From positions 1 through 13,324 of the forward strand of contig DAOVYZ010000027.1 of the NCBI GenBank assembly GCA_030635365.1: a stretch of DNA of 13,324 bases, in the 5' to 3' direction. This stretch comes from Bacteroidales bacterium (lineage in GTDB: Bacteria > Bacteroidota > Bacteroidia > Bacteroidales > UBA12077). Shown here piece after piece: positions 1-9,600 of the stretch. The position numbers and the translations under genes are program-made. Within the stretch, counting starts at the first letter, position 1. Every line of letters begins with the position of its first letter. The notes under the pieces are model-generated. The model was not told where the DNA came from and ran no database searches. It saw only the letters and a list, made by a program, of their open reading frames with translations.

Positions 1-294
1 AACGTAATTTAAACCCTGAGCTACTCCACTTGTAACAGTTGCTGTTCCAAGACCAGCAGCAAACGTCCATGTCCATTGCACACCAGCACCGATTGTTCCA
101 GATCCAGCATATGCTGGACTAAAATTAGCATCTGGTTCAACATATAGTCCAAAATCTCCACCTACAGTTTGATACATTATAGCTTCAGTTAGCTGGGTCT
201 CACTATAATCCGCAGGAATTTGAGCAAATGCTCCTGTAATTACAAATGCTAAAACAAGTGTTAAAGCAATTTTAAAAATGTTCATCTTTTTCAT
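1..294 (-). CDS. Secreted protein, N-terminal part only (runs off the left edge)
   Basis: Ninety-eight codons are open from an ATG at 294 to the window edge, so the C-terminus is missing. The protein begins MKKMNIFKIALTLVLAFV and has a typical Sec signal peptide ending near residue 23 (TGAFA before QIPADYSE). A second Met is codon 4, but the first one gives the better positively charged N-region. The visible mature part contains a Val-Gly-Gly-Asp stretch, a 'LYVEPDANF' segment and a 'VQWTWTF' strand, which suggests an all-beta Ig/PKD-like fold. I do not recognise a named family. It lies on the same strand as the 3047-residue protein, 403 bp downstream of its stop, so it may be cotranscribed or functionally paired with it; that is inferred from position only. 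No ribosome binding site is obvious, which is usual in Bacteroidota. Confidence 0.8.
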   Translation of the reverse strand, partial: MKKMNIFKIALTLVLAFVITGAFAQIPADYSETQLTEAIMYQTVGGDFGLYVEPDANFSPAYAGSGTIGAGVQWTWTFAAGLGTATVTSGVAQGLNYV

Positions 295-408
295 AATCTA
301 AAAGTTTAAGTTAGTATTTAATTTATTATCTTTTATATCTATTGTTTATTAACTTTTTTTCTTTTTACCCAATTTAACGTATCATTCTTTGTTTAGTTAC
401 AAAACACC

Positions 409-419
409 TATCAGCTTTG
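409..419 (+). repeat. 11-bp direct repeat, copy 1 (TATCAGCTTTG)
   Basis: TATCAGCTTTG occurs here and again at 646-656, 237 bp apart, within the same intergenic region and on the same strand. The palindrome at 618-635 lies between the copies, close to the second. It could be a repeated regulator site or the trace of a small duplication or insertion. Confidence 0.35.
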
Positions 420-617
420 ATTAAGCTATTTTTTTGGTTTGTAAAAGTATTGTTTTTAATGATTAATACAAAAATTGTTTTTCTCAAATCATCTAATTCT
501 TATGTAAATTCCAGCGATTTGATATTATATTTATTTGTTATCTTTTTCATTAGTACCATTTTTCAAAAACCATTTAACTATCTAGGTACTAAATTAATAT
601 CTTCTTAGCAAACCCTG

Positions 618-635
618 TCAGGTATAAATACCTGA
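618..635. promoter_or_regulatory. 18-bp perfect palindrome, operator or short hairpin
   Basis: TCAGGTAT, two bases AA, then ATACCTGA: each 8-base arm is the exact reverse complement of the other. As RNA it could form a 7-bp stem with a four-base loop. There is no T tract on either strand, so a classic intrinsic terminator is unlikely, and a dimeric regulator site or a processing hairpin between the two minus-strand genes is at least as plausible. It begins 62 bp beyond the giant gene's stop codon. Confidence 0.4.
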
Positions 636-645
636 TTTGTTAACA

Positions 646-656
646 TATCAGCTTTG
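646..656 (+). repeat. 11-bp direct repeat, copy 2 (TATCAGCTTTG)
   Basis: Exact second copy of the element at 409-419. It lies 10 bp beyond the palindrome and 41 bp from the stop codon of the giant gene. Confidence 0.35.
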
Positions 657-697
657 TTTTTCATAGGTATTATTATCTATTGTTAATAAATATTCTT

Positions 698-3600
698 TTA
701 ATTTGCCCAGGTATTCCCAATATGATATTGAGGGCCAGTACCTGGTACTTTAAATACTGTTCCCTTTTCATTTCCTATATTCGTACTAGAGCATCCATTA
801 TTATCTGTTATTGTTGTAATTCTATAAATATATACTGTTTCAGGAGAACCATCATCTACCCATACCGGTGCTGTTGCCGGAATATAAGTATACGGATCAG
901 CCGAAATATTCGTTAAATTCTCAGTAGTTGTAACTGGCACTTCATCATCACGTGCGACTGTAAAATCAAAAGGAGCTGCTCCTGCTGTGAAATCTATTTC
1001 TATTTGTGTATTATTACCAGTACAAATAGTATCTAAAACAGCATCTACTGTAAATGTAAGCGCCGGAACCGGATTAACTGTAACCGTTGCATTTCCTGTC
1101 ATAGTTTGAGTACAATTAGTATTTACATCTTTTGCGCCTTCAACTGTATAGTTACCTGCTGTTGTCTGATTTCCAAAACTTACAGCACTTCCATCACCGG
1201 CAACAGTACTACCGGTAGGTACACCACCAACATATAATTCGTATGTTACTCCAATTTCAGAATCATCAAGACCAACAACAACCCCTGCTCCACCTGCACA
1301 ATATGGACCTCCACCTGTTACACTATATGTATTAATTGGCAACGGAACCACTGTTACCGTTACCGGGCTTCCAAAAATAGTTGCCGATGTAGTTGCTCCG
1401 GTATTATCCGATACACTATCAATAGTATATGTTGTAGTTATTCCTGGAGTAACATTAAATGTGTAGGGGCTTGATCCTATTGCTGAATATGTTGTTGTAG
1501 AAGATCCATCCCAAACATAAATTGTCCAATCAGGGCTTCCACCAAGTTGTACCCTAAGATCTGCTGATGTACCGGCACAAATAGATGTATCTAAAGTAAT
1601 AAAACCTGCAGCCGGTAATGGTGCCGATTCAGATGTGCCCAATGTAAAGTAGTGCTCATCAAGGTCAACTCTGTAATCAGAAAGAATTGTACCGCTGTTA
1701 ACTCCTCCATCAGTTACTACTCCATCAACAATTTGCCATTGCCCGGTTAACCACTCGGCTATCATTAAATTGTTTACCCTATCACTTGTCATTGCAGGTA
1801 ATAAACTTTGATCATCCCAACGAATTCTTACTCTCGAGCTATCTCCGGCAGGGCCTTCAACCCGCCAGTATTCATTACCGCTAACCATTTCAAGTCCTGC
1901 TTCACGTAAACTGGTATCCATTGGGAAATTATGTGGATTTGCATCATAATATTGTGCCTCCCAATATTGTGCTCCAGTAGTACTTGTATTTACCAGGTCT
2001 ACTTTTCCGTATCTTGAACCATCACCAACCGGAAATACAAAATTACCACCACTTAATACTCTCTTACGCATAGGGCCATCAACATACCTTACTGAAGAAT
2101 ATCCTGTAACTGCTGTTTCCGAAGTATTATCGATGGTTAATAAATTAACTACTGTTGAACTAATGACACCATTTGTAAAGGTAAGGCCTCCATCAATTTC
2201 AGCAGGGCCTGCTAATGTTAATCCATTACTATTATCTAATTCAAAATGATAAAATGCACTTGTTCCTGTAAAATCGCCGGTTATAGTTTGAGCTGCAGAT
2301 CCATCCATAAGCACTTTTGCATTGGCTCCCAATCCCGCATCAAATACTCCCAGTGTTTTTGTAATATCTCCCGATATGGTTATTTTTTGATCGTGATCGT
2401 TATCTAAAATTAAACTGGCATCATCACCATTTATTAATAAATCTCCATATATAGTTAAATCTGTATTAGGAAATCTTTTCTCTCCTGTTCCGCTAACAGT
2501 TAAATTATTGACATAAGTAAATGAAGCTAAAATATCATAAGTAGCCAGCCCTCCATACTCAAGTGTTCCTCCTCCTGAAGAACAAAAAGCATTATAAAAT
2601 CCTGCAGGTAAACTTTCCCGTTTAGTGTAAAGTGTTCCTGTTCCCGTTACATCTCCTAATCTATGGCCAAAAGTACTATCAACTTTTAGTACTCCATTAA
2701 TTTCAGTTGTATATGATGAAATGAAGTTAGACGGAACAGTTACTGTATCTCCTACATTGATTCTTACCATTGCTCCCCTTGGGCCACCAGTTACGTTTGG
2801 AGTCCATATTGTACCATCTGTCCAATCACCATTTTGATTTGTTTCATAAAATGGTACCTGGTCAGGAATTGCGTCATCAATACCTGCGGTATAATCACCT
2901 GCAATACCTGCATCATCAACATTAGCGAATGTAAAATCGAGCTCATGATTTATTTCATCAACATCATTCACATCAAATTTATTCCAATTCCCGCTACCAT
3001 CACTTAATAATCTTGCTGTTATATAATTTGCCACCGTATATGGAGCTGTAACCTCTACATCGGTTGTATCATATAGCATTTTTGCTGTTGCTGAAAAATT
3101 ACTAATACCATTTGCCTTTAATACCCAGTGATATTGTAATACATTATCAATATCAACAATTTCAGGATCCGGAGCTTCTGCGTCTTCCTGAACACTCGGA
3201 TGCCTTTCGTTTGCTCCTTTAACAGTAATTGAACCCGTACTGTTTCCATTTGCTGTAATTGTAAAACTAACAGGTGTATATTTTCCTCCTGCCCCCATTG
3301 GGAATATAAAACTTTGTGGGCCACCCGATGGAAATACCTTTTCTACACCATTATCAGTAAAGGATATATTGGTTGAAATCATATTTGTTTCTGAAAATGG
3401 ATTTCCGGCAATAACATCCGCACCCACTTCCAGTTTTAAAAGATTCTTTCCTATTTCAAATACTCCTGATGTTAGTTCCAGTTCATCAGTAATAGTATAT
3501 GAGTTACCTAAAGGCATCTCCACACCACTGGCATTATCTATTGTCAATTTACCTATAGTACCGTTACCCGTTGCCACCTGTTGACTCGTCCCGTTCAATG

Positions 3601-6600
3601 TAATTCCATTACCACTTCCACCATAATTGTGGGTAACATCAAGATTAATATCACCCTGAACATAGATTTCGTTACTATTGTCATTTAATGTTCCGGCATT
3701 AAATAAGCCTTCATTCTCAATTATAATATCAGTATTAACATCTAGCAAGTTGGCACTTGATTTAGTTAAATTATAAAATGTTGTTGTTACTCCATTAATA
3801 TTTTGAGTTCCACTTCCACTAAAAATAGTAGTATTACCATTTGCGCTAAATGTTCCATTATTTGTAAAATCACCATTTATAGTAAGATCTAAACTATTTG
3901 CATCAAATGAAGAATTTGCAGTTATCGTCAAATCCTCTTGCAACGTCAAAGGAACTATTGATAAGGTAACTGTTGGATTATTATTGTTATTAACCGTAAC
4001 ATTCATTAGATTATCTACTGCATGTATCGTAAATGCATTTGAGGAAGCAGTAGTATTTGCATTTCCAAACTGAATCTGAGTTCCGGTAGTTAAATTAGAA
4101 GTTTCAGGGTCATAATAGAATGATGCTATTGAAGGGCCTGTTCTTCCATCATTAACAATATAAAAATTACCTGCAGAATGTGTAAATGAACTTCCTGTAT
4201 TCAATATCTCAAATATTGCCCTGTCATTGTTTCCTACTTCACTAACTCCTAATTGTACTTCACCACCACTTTGTGTAAACGATAGTATACCTTCTTCAGT
4301 TATTGTACTACGCCTAATTTGTGAACCTACCCATAAATTTCCTGCAGAAACTTCTATTTCAGCACTTCCTGAAGATGAATATTCAATATAATTATTCCCG
4401 TTACCTGCACCATTGATCATATCAACCGTACCTCCATCAACCAACAATTTCCCGTTTAATGAAATACCATTATCATCACCATAAATATTTACAGTACCTT
4501 GCGTCACCTGAAGGCTTGTAGTAGCAGGAATATCAAAATCACTTCCACCTGTAGATAAGTTTATATCTATATCTGTATCATCCAGTTGTAAAACCCCATT
4601 TTGCATTTCCAATGCTTTTGTTAATCCGTTTGTAGGGCCACTAAGTGTAAATTCATCTTCGAAAGTAATCGTATCATTCTGGCTTGTTCCTTTATTTACT
4701 ACTATTCTATAAAAGTCAGGAACAGAAGTAGATGTTCTATAATATCTTTGTTTTACGTCTCCTTGGAACTCCAGAATAACCGCAGGCCTATTTGCTGCAT
4801 TGTATAAATCAAAATCATAGCCATTACCAGATCCATGAACAATATCACCTTTCACAATTAAATTATGTTCTAATGTACTTGCTGCACCCGGATCTATAAC
4901 TATTATATTTCTGTCGTTGGCACTTATATATACCTGTGTAAAATCAATATCATCATCTACTGTAATATCAATCGAACTACCTGTACCAGGGAATCTCAAT
5001 GTACCTCCCTGCCAATAGCCCATTAAAATATCATCTTTCACATGTACATCCTGAATTGGTGTAACTGTAGCATTACCTTGAATGACAAGGTCTGCATTAA
5101 CTATAATATCCTGGTCTATAGTATATGTAGCACTTTCAATCATTAAATTAGGTATTGGCGTTGGAATACTATTCAGTGTTGCATTTCCGCCAAAGTATAA
5201 ATAGTAAGACTCCAAATTAGTTCCAAAGTCTCCAAAATCACCGGATAAGTTTATTGTTCTTGTTGCATTAAATGAAACCATTCCGGTTCCTTTAACATTT
5301 CCTACATCATATGTTCCATTAACTCTAAACTGCATTCTTGGCACATTTTCTGATGTAGGTGTTGGATTAGTTCCATAATCATGATCAAATTCTACTACTG
5401 CTACATCAGCAATTGTTGCAGAATAAATATTCATTCTTGCTCCACCACGAATAATTACAATACTACCATCGGTAGGAATAAAAGGTGGCCCTGTATCAGG
5501 AGTATCACGATACCAATTCGCTGCAACATTCCAATCATATTGTCCCGAAGCAGTTACTGAATAGTATTTACGTAATGGCCCATTAAATCTATTTTGTCTT
5601 CCTGCCGTATAGTTCGCTCTTTCCAAAGTAAATCCCACACCAGTATTATCGAAATTAATTATATTATTAGTTTGATCTACTCCTGTCTGGTTTCCGTCAA
5701 AATTCCTTGTATATGGATCTTCATCCGTAACAAACCCAGGCCTAAACTGATTTTCATCACCAGCACCATCTAAATCACTTTCATCATAATGGAAATTATA
5801 TTCTACAGTAGGTTCTGTTATAAATTCTTCATGTCGTACTCTCCAATAGTAAGAAAGAATATTCCCTCCTGTAGGATCTGTTGTTGCAAGAACTTTATCA
5901 GCCGGAGATATTTGAACATAACCCGAATCAGAAAAATTGGTTACAATAACTTCCGCAGGCGTATATCTTGTTAAAGTAGTTCTTGTGCCAAGCGGCAATG
6001 CATAAGTTCCATTTGCATGAATCAATAAAGAAATTCCACCATCTGATGCGTTAGCATCAGTATAAATCATTTTTGCCGAGCTTCCGTTATTTATAGCGAA
6101 GTTATTAGTTGTTTCTCTATTATGAAGATAATCAATTTTTGCATTATAGGTTTGCAGATTCATTAATCCAATATAATATCCAATACGTTTAAAATAAACA
6201 TCTGTTGTTAATGTTACAGTACCTGTAGTATTTAACTTTATATTTCCAAAAATTGCGTTAACTTCCGTATTAAGGGTAACATCACCATCACGAAGCATAA
6301 CATAAGCTGTAAGCTCTGTTGTGCCTGCCTCATATACACCAAGCTCTCCATCTTTTTCGACATATACAGCACCAAATAAACGTACTGACTGTTTTCCCTG
6401 ATTTAATATCCCGCTTTTTACTTCAACCGTTCCTACAATATGTACTAAACGATTAAACCACTGACTAGAATTGGGTGGTTCTTTATTTACATCTCCTATA
6501 ACAAGTATTTGCTTCCCTACAGATTTATTTACAATGAAATTATAAAAATATTGTTCGTATCCGTCATCAGTATTATGCCCTATATATAACTCACCATCTT

Positions 6601-9600
6601 CTGTACCATTAAAAGTTGTAGTGTTTGTTCCGTAAGTGTATGCAGCACCTTCGTCAATACTAAAATTCCGTCCTATAGTTACATTATGATATAAACCTGT
6701 TACAGTTGGATCTTCAACATCAAGCTCAACATACGGATTTAGAGTAAGGTCATTCGATACCGTAAGATTAGTATCTAATTGCACTAACATATTTCCGCTA
6801 CCTGTATTATTTATAATTTCCAGATCCCAGAAATTAGCAGTAGAATATAACTGAAAGCTTCTGGTGTTTCGAACATTAATAGTAACCTTACCACCGGTAA
6901 CATTGTAATTCCCTTCTGAACTTGGAATATACCATTCGGGATCATTATCCCCATCTTCATCTCTTAAAATAATCTCTCCACCCGACATATGAAATACCGC
7001 ATCCGTTGTTTCTAATCCAAACAATGGATAAGCTCCGGTGTATTCTCCATCTTCAGTTTCATCACCTCTTACCAACACAGTACCACCTGATTGAACATAG
7101 GATGCTACTCCACTACCTCCTCCGGCGCTTCTCATTTGCGCAACGTTAATATCTCCACCCTCAATGTAAACCTGGGCATTGGCAGAGTTCCAAAATATAA
7201 ATCCGGCACTGTTCCTGGTACCAAAAACTCCATTGCTTATACGAAATTTACCGTATACAGACATTGCCTGGTTTGAACTTCCTGCCGTTACACTAAGACC
7301 CGAGCCATCTGCAACCTGTGTATTACCAACAGTAGAACGATCATTTGCCGTAGAATACACCGTCACATTTTCTCCAGCCATCCAGAATGCAGCATTTTGA
7401 CCTATTGCATAATCACCGTTACCACCTGCCTGATTTCCCTCAGAAAGTGTAGGTATATTAATATATCCGGTTAATTTCAATGTCCCATTGTGTACCCATA
7501 AAGCTTTTCGTATACAAGGATTTGCAGCACTGTACGGAGCTGTGTTATACCGCCCTACATTATTTGCTCCAAATAATCTGAAGTAGTTAGCATTATTAGA
7601 ATAAATTTTTAATTGGTAGGTTTTATCTGTGCCTTTATCAACAATTAAATTATAAAAATCTGTTGTTCCATATAAAGTTATATCATTATTCGATGCACCT
7701 TTAAACCACACGGTAACTGCACCGGTATTTGAAAACTGATTATATATAGGATCTGCCTGATTTGTAAATCTCACTGAACCATTATTTGTAAAATCACCAT
7801 AAATCTCAAATTGGTGAAATATTTTAAAATAGTTGTCACCAGTTGGCATAGTTCCGGGAATAGAGTAAGCACCTATTGTATTACCGGTACCAGTAGTAAT
7901 TTGCCCGTTCGTTTCAACTATTACATCTTTCTTAACTATTATATTTCTTATATCAGTAGCAGCATCGTCATTAATCTTTAGAACTCCATTTTCTACTAGT
8001 AAATTTCCATTTAATGTATAATCTGCTGTTAGTGTCACAATATTTGCCGGGGCATCCATTATTATTTCCAGATTATAGTACTCCCTATCGTTAGCAAGCG
8101 TATGGCTTGCACCATAATGAACTACTGTTCCTTCTCCTTGCCCTTCACTAATAAAATGTGTTGCATCGCCGGCAGGGAAATTATCTGCTGCCAATAATAT
8201 TCTACCGCCTCCTGAAATCGAACCAAAATTATGCCCTGTCGTTGTTGTAACATCCAACCTACCCTGCACTTCCATTCCTGAATGTGTTTTATTATTGTTT
8301 CCTACAGATATAGTTATTGTCCTTCCTGATAATATTACAACCTTGTCGGATGTTGAAGAAGGTGATGTTGTTGGTGTAAATCCTCCCGGATTATTTGGTA
8401 ATGCTCCAGACGGGTCCATTGTCCAAATATCCGAATCCTCCCAGTCCCCTGATACTAATGTATACCATGTTACACCGGGTGCACCCTCAACCGGACTATT
8501 TGTATCATCTGTTGTACCTATAGTATAAAAACCATCCAATAAATTAGCATTACTCACATCAAAATATACCTGGTCAGCATCTCCCAATCCACTAGCTGCA
8601 ACAGTAACCTGGGCATAATCATCACTTGCTCCGTTAGTTGCCCTGTATAACAATACATAATTCGAAACATTTTGCGGATATTCTCCATCAGTTAATGCTT
8701 CTTTAAAATCAAATACCAGTTTTGCATCAATACCATCTGTCTTTGTAGCATCTATATACCATTCTCTATTCCATGCTGCTTGTGCCCCTGCATTAGTAAC
8801 AATAGTCCCGGTTTTTTTTGTAGTGGAATTATTTGTTGAGTCGTTATGCCCAAACATTACGTATTCGGTAGCAGCTAAACTTGAAGCATTTTCATATATA
8901 TATAATCCTGCAGAAGCTGCCCTTGCATGAGTACCGTCAGCCTCCGCTCCAATTCCTGCAACATCGTAATAAAATCCTGATGCTGCACCACTATATCTTG
9001 AATTTGTTATGGTAATTGAATATTTTGCACCTAAATAATTTTCTACTATAGTACGTTGTGCTGTATTTAACGGGTCAGTATAAAATACAACTTCTGTAAC
9101 ATTAATATCATAATAATTAGGTGTTGCTCTCCAGCGGGCAATACCGGAACCTCCGTATGCTGAAAGTTGTGTAGCGTTATTTAAAGATCCTATTTGTGTA
9201 CCATTCTGAAAAACTCTTCTCTGAGGATTTCCTTCAGCCGAAGCTAAACGGTTCATAAAAATACCATAATCATCATTTGGAGTACCATCGCCAACATAAC
9301 CACTGCCATCTCCAACCAAGGTTGAATATATATCATTACTCCAATGATTACATGTATTTTGAGTAGCATTTCTCCATCCAAAATGCATATTCTGGTTTGC
9401 AGACTCCGTTGTACCGGCCAATACAAAGTTTGCTCCATTATTTCTTCTTGCAGCTACATAAAATACAGTAAAATCAGTATTTACTATAACATTTCCATCA
9501 AATGCCATAAAGTCTTCTTCTCCGCCACCAACAGGATTGTTCTCAAAATATATAATAGGGAATCCATTTACTATTGAAGTATTAAATAGGGGCTGTCGCA

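Larger units (their letters stand above)
295..697. other. Intergenic region between the giant gene and the downstream secreted-protein gene
   Basis: Four hundred AT-rich bases with no convincing gene; a 63-codon plus-strand frame (417-608) is hydrophobic, Phe/Leu-rich and looks like chance in AT-rich DNA. It contains a perfect 18-bp palindrome (618-635) and two copies of an 11-bp direct repeat (409-419 and 646-656), described separately. I saw no clear TAnnTTTG promoter for the gene starting at 294, and no hairpin followed by a T run that would end the giant transcript. Confidence 0.6.

Noticed and set aside
417..608. 63-codon plus-strand open frame in the intergenic region, hydrophobic and Phe-rich
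   Set aside because: Very AT-rich, no recognisable protein pattern, and it ends just before the palindrome; most likely a chance frame.
3118..3324. Minus-strand 68-codon frame within the giant gene, and the other short frames across 698-9841
   Set aside because: They overlap the long, clearly coding frame in other phases and show no protein-like character of their own.
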